This document shows, piece after piece, positions 19,737-31,515 of a stretch of 64,000 bases of DNA. Made by a program: the position numbers and the translations under genes. Every line of letters begins with the position of its first letter. Position 1 is the stretch's first letter. This DNA comes from Adiantum capillus-veneris (Eukaryota; Streptophyta; Polypodiopsida; Polypodiales; Pteridaceae), in NCBI GenBank assembly GCA_014529385.2, contig CM043949.1, forward strand, positions 148,967,850-149,031,849, given 5' to 3'. Below the pieces are notes generated by a model. The model made no database searches. It was not told the origin of the DNA and saw only the letters and a list, made by a program, of their open reading frames with translations.

Positions 19737-21843
19737 GGGGCATCTTTACATGTTTCTCCACACAAAGAGTGGTTTACATTATATGTGACTACTAAAGATT
19801 ATGTCAGAATTGGCAATGAGTAGGTTTGTGACATACTTGGAGTGGGAGATGTGCAGTTGAAGTTTCAGAATGGCTCTTCTTTATGGCTCAAGAATGTCAG
19901 ACATGTTCCAGCAATCCGAAAGAGCTTGATCAGTACAGGGAAGTTGGATGATGCGGGTTATGTGACAGTCTTTGGGAACAAAGCTTGGAAGATATATCTC
20001 CAAAGGTTCGATGACTGTAGCAGATGGCATCATGTCAGAAACTCTGTACACTTTACATGTTTCAGAGGTTAAAAACCATGTAATTAATGTGCTTGAGCAG
20101 CCAAGTGTGTCACTGTGGCATCGTAGGCTGGGACATATGTCAAAAAGAGGAATGGAAATACTTTCTCATTATGGTTATTTGCATGGCTTTTCATTTCAAG
20201 ATTTCGAGTTTTGTGAGCATTGTGTTTATGGTAAGCAAACACAGGAACCACACAGATCAAAGAGGAATTGTAGGGACGAACGGTTAGCTCTTGTGCACAG
20301 TGATCTATGGGGACCAATGCCTAGTTTGTCACTAGGGGGAGCAGTGTACTTTTGTACATTCATAGATGACTATTCTCGCAAAGTATGGGTTTACTTCTTG
20401 AAGCATAAGGATGAGGTGCTCAAGGTCTTTAAGACATTCTTGCAGCTTGTGGAGAATCAGAGTGGTCAGAAGCTGAAGTGCTTGAGAACTAACAATGGTG
20501 GAGAGTACGTTTCCAAAGCTTTTCAAGAGTTTTATGAAGCAAAAGGGATAAAGCGGGAACTTACTGCACCATACAATCCTTCACAAAATGGAGTTGCAGA
20601 ACGTATGAATAGGACCATACAAGAGAAGTTCAGAAGCATGTTGTCAAATGCTGAGTTGCCTCATGGATTTTGGGCGGAAGCAGTGGCTACAGCAGTCCAT
20701 TTGATCAATAGGTCTCCTAGTAGGGTTCTGGATAAGAGTGCAGTGGCCAAGATGCTATGGACAGGCAAGGCACCTTCGTATAAGCATCTCAAAGTCTTTG
20801 GTTGTGAAGCTTATAGACATATTCCTAAGGAGTTCAGGAATAAGTTAGAACCAAAGAGCAAGAAGTGTATATTTCTTCGCTACGGAGAATCGGGCGAGAT
20901 GGGTTACTGGCTTTGGGATCCTGAGTCTAGAAAACTTATTTGTAGCAATGATATGCATTTCAATGAAGCCAAGTTTCACGCTAAGCCAGAGAAGACAGAG
21001 GAGATCAGAAGAGTTGTCTTCAGGGAAGATGGACCTAGTGCTAGCACATCAAGACAGCATGGTCAGGCTCAGCAACAGCCTATACTGGCTAGAGAGGCAG
21101 AATCAGTTGTGGTGAGACGTTCTGAGCGTGTCTCCAAACCACCTGATCGTTATGTGCCATCTCTAAATTATGTCATGCTCACAGATTGTGGAGAACCATC
21201 TTGTTACAAGGAAGCATTACAAGTGGTTAACTCGAAAAAATGGCAGTTGGCCATGCAGTCAGAGATGACAGCTCTGCATAAAAACCAGACATGGAAGCTA
21301 GTTAAATTACCACAGGGCAAAAAGGCTCTACCTTGTAAATGGCTTTACAAGTATAAGATCACTGCTCATGATAGTCAGCCAAAGTACAAAGCAAGGCTTG
21401 TTGCCAAGGGCTTTAAGCAAGAACAAGGCATTGACTTTGATGAAGTCTTCTCTCTAGTGGTCAAGATGACTACATTGAGATGCTTTCTTGCATTGGTTGC
21501 CATATTGGATTTGGTGTTGCACCAAATGGATGTCAAGACAACATTCTTGCATGGTGATTTAGATGTGGAAATTTACATCCATCAGCCAGAAGGGTTTGTT
21601 GAGAAAGGCAAGGAAGATTTGGTATGCCAGTTGTTAAAGAGTCTTTATGGCTTAAAACAATCACCGAGGGCATGGTACCATAAGTTCCACCAGTTTATGC
21701 TTTCTCGAGGCTACAAACGTAGTGAGTACGATCACTGTCTATATACAAAGAAGGCTAAGGATGGCAGTTGGCTGATCGTTATTTTGTATGTGGATGACAT
21801 GTTGATTTTTCTGGCAAACACTTGGAAGAAATTTCAGCTTTGA
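19737..21843 (+). pseudogene. Copia-1 protease remnant, integrase and RT N-terminal half
   Basis: After the TAA the frame resumes GASLHVSPHKEWF, with a further TAG at 19821 and a frameshift near 19995. The integrase then follows: the zinc domain WHRRLGHM ... FCEHCVYGK and the catalytic core with VHSDLWGP and FIDDYSR. The second catalytic Asp is Asn (LRTNNGGEY, AAC at 20491), and the Glu motif NGVAERMNR is kept. RT follows with LVAKGFKQEQGIDFDEVFS, MDVKTTFLHGDL, LYGLKQSPRAWY and the YVDDMLI active site. The frame is lost just after YVDD at about 21810. Loss of the integrase Asp and the protease loop makes this copy non-autonomous. Confidence 0.92.
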
Positions 21844-22746
21844 AGTCAAAGATGGAAAAATCGTTTGACATGAAAGACATGGGTGAGGTAAGTCATATAC
21901 TTGGTATGCGCATTGAGAGAGACAAATCAAAGAAGCTGATTTGGTTATCTCAAACAGAGTATATTGACAAGGTTTTGCAATGTTTCAATATGGAGAAGGG
22001 AAAGGCATTGAGTGTTCCATTACCACCATGTGAAACTTAGCAAACAAGATTGTCCTGTGTCTGAGGAAGAAAAGGCTGAAATGGATAAGATTCCATATGC
22101 GTCTGCAGTGGGTAGTTTGATGTATGCAATGATTGCTACACGTCCGGATATTGCATTTGCAGTGGGAGTGGTTAGCAGATATATGTCAAATCCCGGCAAG
22201 AAACATTGGGAGGTAGTGAAAGGTATCATGAGATACTTAAAACATACAAAGAGTATGCGCATATGCTATGGTAGTCAGGATTTGAGTGTCAGAGGATACA
22301 CTGACTCAGATTATGCAGGAGACTTGGATAAGAGGAGATCTACATCAGGCTATGTCTTTACATTGGCTGGAGGTGCCATATCATGGCGATCTCGATTACA
22401 AGATTGTGTTACATTGTCTACTACAGAAGCTGAGTATGTTGCAGCAAATGAGGCATGCAAAGAAGCTATTTGGCTTGGTAGATTGGTAGCAGACTTGGGA
22501 ATCAAAGTAGATATGCCAGAGTTATATTGTGATAGTGAAAGTGCTATACAATTGGCAAAGAATCCAGTGTTCCATTCGAAGACTAAGCATATTGATGTGA
22601 AATATCACTTCATTAGGGAAGTACTTGAAGACAAGCAGATACAACTGCTGAAGATCCACACCAAGGACAATCCTGCTGATCTACTCACAAAGGGACTTCC
22701 AGGAGAGGGCTTTGTGCATTGCCGTGAGTTATTGGGCATTGGATAG
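21822..22746 (+). pseudogene. Copia-1 RT C-terminus and RNase H
   Basis: Two overlapping frames (21822-22040 and 22012-22746), separated by a small deletion near 22030, continue the polyprotein. RNase H acidic motifs are present: TDSDYAGD, TTEAEYVA, CDSESAI and KDNPADLLTKG. The end GEGFVHCRELLGIG is the normal C-terminus of the polyprotein. Confidence 0.9.
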
Positions 22747-22812
22747 ATGGCAGCCATGTAAATCTTTGTACATTTATATTCATAGATTTTCAGTTACTTA
22801 AAGTGCCACATT

Positions 22813-22830
22813 GGACTTTAAGTGGGCGGT
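22813..22830 (+). promoter_or_regulatory. Copia-1 polypurine tract
   Basis: GGACTTTAAGTGGGCGGT lies directly before the 3' LTR. It is the plus-strand primer site and is almost identical to that of Copia-3. Confidence 0.8.
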
Positions 22831-23000
22831 TGTTGGGATTAAAGCCCAAGTGGCCTCTTATATGGATATGGCGGGCCGCCCGCCTAACTCACTTATTACT
22901 AACTCTTTGTATATACTCACTTATACTTTTGTGGATAATAAGGTTTTGGGAGATAATCCTCAAACAAAATTTTCTGCGTACTGTGTAAGCTCTCTGTGTA

Positions 23001-23080
<80 letters not shown>

Positions 23081-23108
23081 TCGATCCACGCTCCGTTCTG
23101 CGATTTCA
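22831..23108 (+). repeat. Copia-1 3' LTR with internal (TG)n
   Basis: It runs from TGTTGGGATT to GCGATTTCA with a TG tract at 23003-23079. It is followed by the target repeat ATAAC. Confidence 0.9.
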
Positions 23109-23113
23109 ATAAC

Positions 23114-24720
23114 TTCCTCCCTCTATATGCTTTCTTCCAGTTAGCCATTGGATATATAACTTACTAGGTTTTTCAATGAGGGTAGATTATTTTCTTTTGA
23201 GTTTTATCTCCACCCTAAAGCTTAGAACCTTTCATTTGGCCGGTGAACATACTATGTTGAAAGAAAACTTTTGTGTTTAACAATTATCGTGCTTTCATAT
23301 GAACTAAAAAAGAGTTATAGGGACAAGATCTACTGTGTGCTATCTAACTCAAAATTAAATGTAAAGGCCCATGCTATGGTCATGTGGGTAAGAAACCTTG
23401 GCAAAGTGAACACACTGAATCCTTATGGTGGTGATGGATTGCAATCCCACTAGCTATTGACATTGAGTACTCTTTTTGAAGTTGAAATTCTATAGGAATA
23501 GAAAGCAATATCACTTTAGTGAGGTTGAACAATGCCCACTACTATTCAAAAGTAAACATATTCTCGCCTTTATTTTTTGGGCTATGTAAGTCCTTAGTAA
23601 AGCATTTCATTTTGTGTGAAATTGTGGACCATTGGATAAAGCTTGCTGATTAGTGAAAAATTGTAAACTAATGTTGACAAACTTCTTTTTTTACTATCCT
23701 TTGCAAGCCCATGTCAGACATTTGTTTACCTCCCAATTTAAAGCGGGCCTCTTTAAAGAAGGGCATTGGGTATTGTGCCACACACAATCTTTCCCATCCT
23801 CTTTCACTTTGTTTTTTTTTTCAATTTCTTGTAATGCATCAAGTGTTTTTTCGATCATTACTTTATAATGCTTTTAGAATATATTGTGGTCTAAATAGTT
23901 CATCGTTACACTTTTTTCTAGAAGAGGTAATATTCTATTGTGATAACAAATGTTTTAAAATGTTAGTGTCATTTTCTCACTTTATCTCTCATACAGAAGT
24001 CTCTTATTATTATATTCCTCTCGATAGCCTTATGCAGGCCATAATGAATTTTCACCTTAATGTTATTTCTTTCTTTTGTCTTGAATTTGCATTTTTTTCT
24101 AATGCTTGGACCTTCTTTGATTTTGTAAGGTGAGACTTATTTGACTCGTGAAGGTATGGGCTGAACATGTATTTGGTATGTGTCACAAGAATATGCATTG
24201 TTTATTCTTTCGTGTTTTGCATTTTCTTTGTACACTACTTTTTATACCTAGCAAGTTCGATTTATTTTTATGGACTACTGGACATACAAATATCACAAAG
24301 GTTATTACACAGGGTATGAAGTTGTTATCATCCATCAATTGACTAGCCCATTGGAGTATCCTGGCTTGCGCCACTTTTTCTGACATTTGATTTATTTTGT
24401 AAGTATGCATAATTGCTCTTTGGATTATTCCAATGGGTTCCTATGTGTTTGAATAGATACTCAATCCAAAATATCTTTTTGATGTCTAAAATTAAGGTTA
24501 CATCCTTTTTGGAATAATTTGTAATTGTATATCATTGGTATTTGAGTGGGTTGCTGTGTGTTTTAATGGACACACATTTCAAATTTTCTTCTTAGTGTCT
24601 AAAAATAAGGTTGGCATCTTTTTCTCCTTCTGTGCATTTGTTGTTGGGAGGAAATGTTGCATCAGAGTAGAGGCAACAAGAGATTGCAGATAAGGCTTGC
24701 CATTTTGGGTTCTAGCTTAG
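23114..24720. other. AT-rich sequence, no gene recognised
   Basis: Several short open frames on both strands have hydrophobic, low-information translations and no domain. No terminal repeats, RNA gene or similarity to the rest of the window was found. Confidence 0.4.
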
Positions 24721-26051
24721 CACTAGGTTGGTAATCTAACAGGACATAAAAGTGTCCTTTCAGGGTTTTGAAAAAAACCTCCAAAACCATAGTAGATCCA
24801 CTCATTTTGTAAAATCCTTTCATGAGCTTATAGTTCAAGGCCTACTACACATGGAAAAAATAAGAAACTTGTAAAAATTTCTCATCTTTTGGTCACACCA
24901 AGCCTCCAAAGTTGATGGACCAGTACATTTTCATCAAAACAGTCATTTCTTATGTTTTGTTGCATAAAAATAAGATTAGGAATTTTTGTAGGGCTTGAGA
25001 TAAATTCCCTAGTTAACTTCAATGGGTTGGTGATCAGAACATATGATTGCTTCTCACTCACTATTTTTTGTTTTGCCGAAAGAAATAGGTACAAAAAGTT
25101 GAATTTTTACCATTCTGCAGACCTATCATCAAAGTTTCTATAGCCACGCTCAATACAAATAATATATGCATGTTTTCTTAGTTTCGTATTGTCCTTTAGG
25201 TTCATAAGGAGCCATGGAGCATGTCAAAGAATAATACATCTCTTACCAGGGGGAATCTTGGGGACAAAGATGAAGTGCTAAATACAGCAAACATGAAAAA
25301 ACTGGGTTCAACATTATGAGTTGTAGAATCCCATAGAAAGTATTCAGTATCTAGCCAAATTTGATCCTTAAGACTAGATATGGTTACTACCTACAAAATG
25401 CATGTAGTTGTCACAAGAAACTAACAATATTGAAAAAGCTATACTTGATATACTAGAATGTTTCGTTTTCTTCTGTAATTGGAAAAATCAACCATCGTTG
25501 TATACTATGAAAAATAGGGTATTAGGTGCCCCAAAACTCAAGGAATATTAGCTTTATGTTACAATATGCAACATAGAAAATAAAAACTACATTTGGATAT
25601 CATGAAAGCCACCAAAAAAATCATAGAAGAGCTAAAATTGGCTAAAAAACAGGATTTGACAATTTTTGTAATTTGGTTACAACTTTAACATTTATTTCTC
25701 CCTAGAAGCATCAGGACATGTTGAGGACTACTAAAGATAGTTCTCTAGCATTATAGACCTCACAAACATGAATTCTAGAGTGGTATAGTTGCAAAAAGTT
25801 GAAAAAAGCCAAAAACAGGACCCGTTTTTTCACACAGTTTAGGTTGTGAAATGTTGTGCAAGGACAAGGTTAAAGATGGAATTGATATTCCAAAAAAATG
25901 TTGAGTTTTTTTCAGCTCATGAGACAACTTTCTAGACAGATAGCACCTCAAAATCCATTTTGAAACTCTTGACATAATTCAAGGAAAATGGTCACTTAAC
26001 AGAACATAAAAGTGTCCCAGGACATAAAAGTGTCCCATTACCAACCTAGTG
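24721..26051. mobile_element. putative non-autonomous DNA transposon, 15-bp TIRs
   Basis: CACTAGGTTGGTAAT at 24721-24735 is repeated as its exact reverse complement at 26037-26051. TTAG lies immediately outside both ends (24717-24720 and 26052-26055) and would be a 4-bp target duplication. Just inside each end is a semi-palindromic box, GGACATAAAAGTGTCC, once on the left (near 24742) and twice on the right (near 26004, one base changed, and 26019). No transposase is recognised inside. The CACTA start suggests a CACTA-like element, but a 4-bp duplication is not typical of CACTA (3 bp). Confidence 0.65.
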
Positions 26052-26849
26052 TTAGTTGAAAGTAGAGTCCACAATCAGGGAATAACTTAGTCAAAGTTGA
26101 GTCATCTTTGCTGTGGGATGTTGGAGACTATGGTATTGGAGACATAAATTTTAAACTCTATGGGTCAAGATTGTAATTAGTGAGATGGGTAACATTGAAG
26201 CACGAAAAAGTAGTTAAGAAAGTTGCTTTATGTTGAGAAGTCTATGGATAGGGGTATTGTTCATGTTAGTGAGATAATGAGGAGATGAGAGAGATTGGGC
26301 AAGAGCATGAGTCAATCATTCTAGGAAAGTTCTAGGGGTGACTGGTTACAAGGTTGTGTGATTGTTAAGTATATAAAAAAGAAAGGATGAAAGGCAAGAG
26401 CATGAATCAATCATTCTAGACAAGTTCTAGGGGTGACTGGTTATAAGGTTGCGTGATTGTTAAGTATATATAAAAAAGATGAAAGACGAGTGATTCTGTT
26501 GATGACATCATGGAGATGAAGCGGTGAGTTTCAGTGACAAGAATGTTGAGAAAACAAGGACAAGATGAAAGAGGTATAGCTTCCTTTAATGAAGGGGTGT
26601 GAAAGAAAATCACTTTTAGATGTACTAGAACGTCGCGCATCTCATCTAAAATTTTATAATTAAAAAAACAAACCCAAGTAAGCATCTGAATTTATAAGAG
26701 AGCCAAAATTTACATCAGATCACCCAAGGAGGGGGCAAAAAGATAAATACAAGGGAAAGAACCTTTGAGGAACTATGGATAGGAACACATGGTCCACTAG
26801 CAACCATACTGTGGGTAGAATCACAAGGGCCAAAAGCGAACATACTACA
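26052..26849. other. unassigned sequence with a 94-bp tandem duplication
   Basis: GGCAAGAGCATGA ... CAATCATTCTAG, then GTTCTAGGGGTGACTGGTTA and GATTGTTAAGTATATA, occurs at about 26298 and again at about 26392. No coding signal was recognised. Confidence 0.55.
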
Positions 26850-27269
26850 AATTATCAATTTCAGCTTGGAGCTGAGATACAAAGTAGGCCACTTCAAACT
26901 TCCTAGCTAGATCATGAACCTCATCAGACATCTCCTACAACCATTCATGTGTCATGTCCAGAGTGCCATCAGGTTCTATTGTGCATTAAGGTCCAACAAG
27001 TTGTGGTATTGTAAAGAATCTTTGATCACTGCCATTTTGTTTCTATATATCCTAATCTTGTCAAGCTTGAGAGAAGCATCTTGCACATGGCATCCAAAAA
27101 ATAGTAAGGGTCTGGTAAGCACTAATACACAAGGAGGAGTTTCTAAAAACCCAAATAACCCAAAGAAACTCAGCCCTACATCTATTTCAAAATTATATAA
27201 GGATGGAAACAGAGTCTCCTAATAACAGTTGCTTCCAGTTAGACACAAATCCTAAGGTTTTGTAAAGGA
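26850..27269 (-). pseudogene. LINE zf-RVT protein, downstream half (left of the CACTA)
   Basis: Read on the minus strand from 27269 downwards, the sequence continues LYKTLGFVSNWKQLLLGD and then, in shifted frames, LSFFGLFGFLE and KIRIYRNKM. The WKxLLLGD motif normally follows the RT-associated zinc finger in LINE ORF2 proteins. The matching upstream half, ending in frame, lies at 51403-51718 on the other side of the 24-kb CACTA. The frame decays beyond about 27190. Confidence 0.55.
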
Positions 27270-27420
27270 CACTACAAGAGGTACTTAATATTAGCGACGC
27301 TCGCAGTGCGACGCTCAAAAGTGAAAACCCACGGCATCGCTATGGGCGTTGCTAAGTTACAAGTAAACTAACGACACTCATAGCGATGCCTATAGTGACG
27401 TCGACAGGGGTAAAAAAATA
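27270..27420 (+). repeat. CACTA left terminus and subterminal repeats
   Basis: After the 13-bp TIR come TTAGCGACGCTCG, GCGACGCTC, GGCATCGCTATGGGCG, ACACTCATAGCGATGCC and GTGACGTCGAC. These are tandem variants of the motif seen at the right end. In CACTA elements such repeats bind the accessory transposase. Confidence 0.8.
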
Positions 27421-27491
27421 ACTGAGAGCATCCGAAAGCTCAGATCTCAGATTTGAGTTTTTGGGGCTCAAGCAAGCAAAGGTAACCCACG

Positions 27492-27924
<433 letters not shown>

Positions 27925-27930
<6 letters not shown>

Positions 27931-28490
27931 GAAGAAGAAGAGAGTTTTAACGGCGTAGGAAACTATCCCAAGAGACCTTAAAGATCTAGTCGACGAGGAG
28001 TTGAACTCAAGACCTGTTATTCAAGAGGGAAATGGCATAACCAATCTACCACACTTGGGTGATAGAAAGGTTATACCATTTTACTCCTTTTATTAGCGCG
28101 CACACACACCCACACACGCACACCCAAGAAGAAGAGAGTTTAATTTAACATCGTAGGAAACTATCACAAGAGACCTTAAAGATCTAGCCGACGAGGAGTT
28201 GAACTCAAGACCTGTTATTCAAGAGGGAAATGGCATAACCAATCTACCACACTTGGGTGATAGAAAGGTTATACCATTTTCCTCTTTTCATTGGCACGCA
28301 CACACGCCCACACACACACACACCCGAGAAGAAGAAAGTTTTAACATCGTAGGAAACTATCCCAAGAGACCTTAAAGATCTAGTCGACGAGGAGTTGAAC
28401 TCAAGACCTGTTATTCAAGAGGGAAATGGCATAACCAATCTACCACACTTGGGTGATAGAAAGGTTATACCGTTTTCCTCTTTTTATCGT
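27925..28490 (-). repeat. three tandem copies of a tRNA-derived SINE-like unit
   Basis: The landmark AGGAAACTATCCCAAGAGAC recurs at 27957, 28155 and 28351 (periods 198 and 196 bp). On the minus strand each unit reads TGGTAGATTGG, a perfect pol III A box (TRGYNNANNGG), and about 33 bases later AGTTCAACTCC, a near-perfect B box. The spacing fits a tRNA. A GAA/CA-rich spacer with CACGCACACAC links the copies. The body is too mismatched in its stems to be a working tRNA. Truncated copies lie at 11840-11912 and about 31570-31645. Confidence 0.6.
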
Positions 28491-28543
28491 TTAAGATTAG
28501 GTTAGATTTAGATTTACGTTGAGGCTCTTTACCCTCTCCTTCT

Positions 28544-29430
28544 TTGCCCGCCCCGACACCAGCCACGGCATCGCCATTGACACCAGGTTTTGTGCGGCTG
28601 ATGGATGTTCCTAGTGGCTACACACCACTAGCTACTCCTCCAGGAGTCACTCCAGTCTCGACACTCCTCGCTTCGGGGCCCAGACTCCAGTGGAGACACC
28701 TGACGTCTGTACCCCCGTCGACACACCGCTAGAGACCCCTGCCGGGACACCCAGGTTCATGTGTCACCGGCGAGAGGGCTTGCCTTACTCTATCGACTTC
28801 AACGGCGGCATCATCTTGGATGATGAAGGCAAGAAGGTGATGTCGCCCATACGGTCTTTGCTCTCAGGTGTTTAGACACTACATACTAAACACCTGGAGT
28901 GAAGTACCAAGTGATTTAAAAGACAGAGTCATTAGTATGCTTCATGACGAGTTTCTCATTCCAACACGGGATGACTGCTTCAATGAAGACCCGATGAAGG
29001 TTCAAATGCGCGAATACTACAAACACAAGCGTTCTCATGAAGTGCAAAAAGCAATTAAGCATGGGTGGAACAAACCAAATTGGATGGCCAAAGAAGATTG
29101 GAAGAATGCGAAGAAAGCAGTGTGTGAGAATCCCGACAAGTGGAAGCAACAAAAGGAGGCAGCCAAAGCGCGAGTAGAGGCAGGGAGCTCGCACCACGTG
29201 GGGAGCGGCGGGTGGGCATTATTTGAGGCCGATTTTGTAAGTGTTTTCGCATTGCTCTTTAGGTTTGATAGTTTAGGGTTAAGGGGTTTTTAAATTCTAA
29301 CATAATGGATTCTTTGTATGTTTTGACAGTGGTCGATGACAGGATGTGACCCCACACCGTACGAGCGCGAGTAAGCAGGCAGGAAGGGCTTAAACGCCCT
29401 GATGGACATTTTGAGTTCTCGCGGTGGCAT
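28544..29430 (+). pseudogene. En/Spm Transposase_24-like accessory transposase, spliced relic
   Basis: A Thr/Pro-rich N-terminal part (28544-28760, one frameshift near 28678) is followed by YSIDFNGGIILDDEGKKVMS. A frame change near 28867 leads into the conserved domain: TWSEVPSDLKDRVISMLHDE, then KHGWNKPNWMAKEDWKNAKK and NPDKWKQQKEAAKARVEAGS. This is the Ptta/En-Spm plant transposase domain. A 93-bp intron with GTAAGTG donor (29237) and TTTTGACAG acceptor (ending 29329) keeps the frame into WSMTGCDPTPYERE, where TAA at about 29371 is a premature stop. The next exon ends before GTTAGT at 29430. The protein would bind subterminal repeats; frame breaks make it a pseudogene. Confidence 0.65.
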
Positions 29431-29826
29431 GGTTAGTATTAGGGTTTACTGTTTTCTATTTGTTGTATTGTGTTATAAACGTCGCTATATGTTTATACTT
29501 ACAGAAAGCTGTCTTATGTATCATGAGATGACGTTTATACGTCTTTTTGAAAACCATGTATATTTTTTCAATAATGACAATGATGTTGTAACTATTACAT
29601 TTGCAAAGTTTAACAATCAAGTGATTTTGCCTATGGTGTGTACAATTGTCATTGATTTACTTTCATCAATTTAGTTTTGTATCTTTATTATGCAAACAAT
29701 ATTATGGATGATGGAGTTAATGGTTACATTGTCTGGTGGGTGAGTACTTTGGGTCTATATCTAAGCTTGCACTTTCTTTCAAAAGTGAATAAATTAATGA
29801 AACATTCAATATGGTTGATGGGTGAA
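29391..29826. repeat. direct repeat X1 flanking the insert in the CACTA
   Basis: TAAACGCCCTGATGGACATT to GGTTGATGGGTGAA is repeated at 46853-47414 (X2) in the same orientation. X2 has about 110 bp more (46978-47092). X1 is in its natural place, contiguous with the transposase exons; X2 leads into the CACTA right end. Together they bracket a 17-kb insert that includes block B. Confidence 0.85.
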
Positions 29827-30988
29827 ACATTCTCAAAAGAAGTTGAGATACCCTGCTGGAGCCACCCGTAGGGCCTCATGGTGGGGCCCACCTACATTAT
29901 GCACCCCTATGGAGCCTTCATGGTCTAAAATGATATTTTTGGTGAAAAAATAGTCCCTTTTATGTCCAATATTCAATGAGTGGTCAAAGGACACTTAATT
30001 AGAGCTAATCACTCACCCTAATTAAGTGTAGCATAATCCCACTCCTACACAACTATAAATAGCCCCCTTGGAGAGACTCAATGACACACACCTATATTTT
30101 CAACTTCATGTTGTTTCTTGATCAATAGTAGAGAAAACCCCAACTCTCCCTCTTTCACATCCTCCCTCCTAACCATCCTCTTTGGAGGAAGTGCAACTCT
30201 ATCCTCCACTCTTTCTATTCTACAATCTCTTACTCCTTCAACCCAATAAATCATTTGTAGCACCTCAATAACTTGTAAATACATCATGATCTCTCTCATG
30301 GTTATGTTAGTGATCATTAAGTCATCTTCAAAACTTTCAAGTGTCGCAATTCGTGATGGTTAGCCAGCGTCTGTCCTCCCCTTAAAAGGTGTGCGAGAAA
30401 TCAAGTAAGTGTTCTATTCTCAATTTACCATTGGTTTGTTTCTCCACACTTATTCAATTGGTCTAAAGAAATTTCTCACTCTAACTCTCTTTTTCTTCAT
30501 TACAAATGCATGTGGCTACCTCTCATGGTGATTTTATTTGTGTCACGGCATTGCATAGATGGAGATGAGCTCTCTATGCAAAGTGTGTTAGTTTGTAAGT
30601 GATTCTCTTGTGTGTTTGAGAGGCAAGTCTTGTGCCCATGATTTTTTGATGAGTGCTTGAGAGAGGAGGAGTTTGGATGTATTATGGGTATTCTTATGGG
30701 GAGAAGGTGAATGCTATTCCACAAATTGCATATTTCATTTAATGCACGGCATTGGGTTGCATAATCGTTGATGGTGTTCAAATGTCCAAAGTGTATATAG
30801 AGTAAGGGGGTTTTCAAAGTGTGTTGCTTGAGTGGGTGAGTGCAAGTGTTATTATGATTGGTTTCCTTCTCCACTCCCAAAAGAAGGTGGTGCCCCAAGT
30901 AGTGTGCGTACCTCTTTACGAACATTTTGTGAGGGTAGGCCCATTGGTTTGGGTTTAGAGGCCCCATTTCAAAAAGCTCGCCCTCACT
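29827..30988. other. unassigned segment with TATA-like promoter context
   Basis: This lies between X1 and block B. CTATAAATAG at 30053-30062, preceded by a pyrimidine- and GGGCCC-rich stretch and followed by GACTCAATGACACACACC, looks like a pol II promoter as found in LTRs. No second copy or LTR boundary was identified in the window. A long minus-strand open frame (to about 30500) has no recognisable domain and runs into microsatellite. Confidence 0.35.
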
Positions 30989-31483
30989 ACCTATGCATCG
31001 TGTCATCGAGAGAAGATGTTGATAGTCTAGCGTATCAACAAATAGCAGTGACCCCGTGTGTGTCCCCTTGACTAGGCGATGTGCCTCTCCCTCCCTCCCT
31101 CCCTCCCTCTCTCCCTCTCTCTCTCTCAATCCCTCAAGAACCTTTTGGCATTTGCTCTTTGTAGCCAAAATGGCCTTCATTTTATTGATGTATCTACAAT
31201 GCCCATCTCCTTTCAATTAAGATGCACACCAAAAGTACTAATAGTCTCTAAAATCGCCAATTTTATAGCATTTGGACTATTTTTACTCACTTTGCTTCCT
31301 TTTAATTCGGTTTGCAATTGGTTAATCTAAAATCTTAATGGCTAAGCTTAGGTAAACCTTCTCCAAACACTACTCACAAGGAGTTATCTTATTCCATAGC
31401 TTAATTAAAACACACACACACACACACACACACACATTACCACAATAAATAATCGAGGGAGACATACTATCAAATGAGTTTTG

Positions 31484-31515
<32 letters not shown>

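Larger units (their letters stand above)
11268..21745. repeat. segmental duplication, block A
   Basis: From CTACCTATGCATCGTG at about 11268 to about 21745 this block matches block B (30989-46852) in order and orientation. It includes microsatellites, LINE relics, the half-LINE, Helitron-like ends and the 5' four-fifths of a Copia element. Shared breaks include a frameshift in the half-LINE ORF1, the stop codons at 19734 and 19821, and an AAC for GAC change in the integrase, so the copies descend from one already-decayed ancestor. Block A lacks the Copia-3 insertion and shows its empty target AGCAA near 15549. By eye the two blocks differ at a few percent of positions. Confidence 0.9.
17435..23108 (+). 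mobile_element. Copia-1, complete Ty1/Copia element (dead)
   Basis: Two LTRs of about 277 bp begin TGTTGGGATTAAAGCCCAAG and end TTCA. They enclose a tRNA-Met primer site, Gag, protease, integrase, RT and RNase H in the Copia order. A perfect 5-bp target duplication ATAAC lies at 17430-17434 and 23109-23113. Outside the microsatellite the LTRs differ at roughly 11 positions plus one small indel by hand count. The coding region has several stops and frameshifts. The left target copy ATAAC is also present before the block B copy, so the element was in place before the segmental duplication. Confidence 0.95.

Noticed and set aside
25775-25975. Transposase of the 1.33-kb TIR element
   Set aside because: The only sizeable frame is 66 codons without any DDE, zinc-finger or helix-turn-helix pattern I can recognise.
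28544-28732. Independent Pro/Thr-rich small protein
   Set aside because: It is the low-complexity N-terminal part of the CACTA accessory transposase relic, separated from the rest by a small frameshift.
30500-31216. 238-residue minus-strand frame as a captured host gene
   Set aside because: The translation passes through a GA/CCCT microsatellite and shows no domain; the part in block A is truncated and not conserved as a frame.
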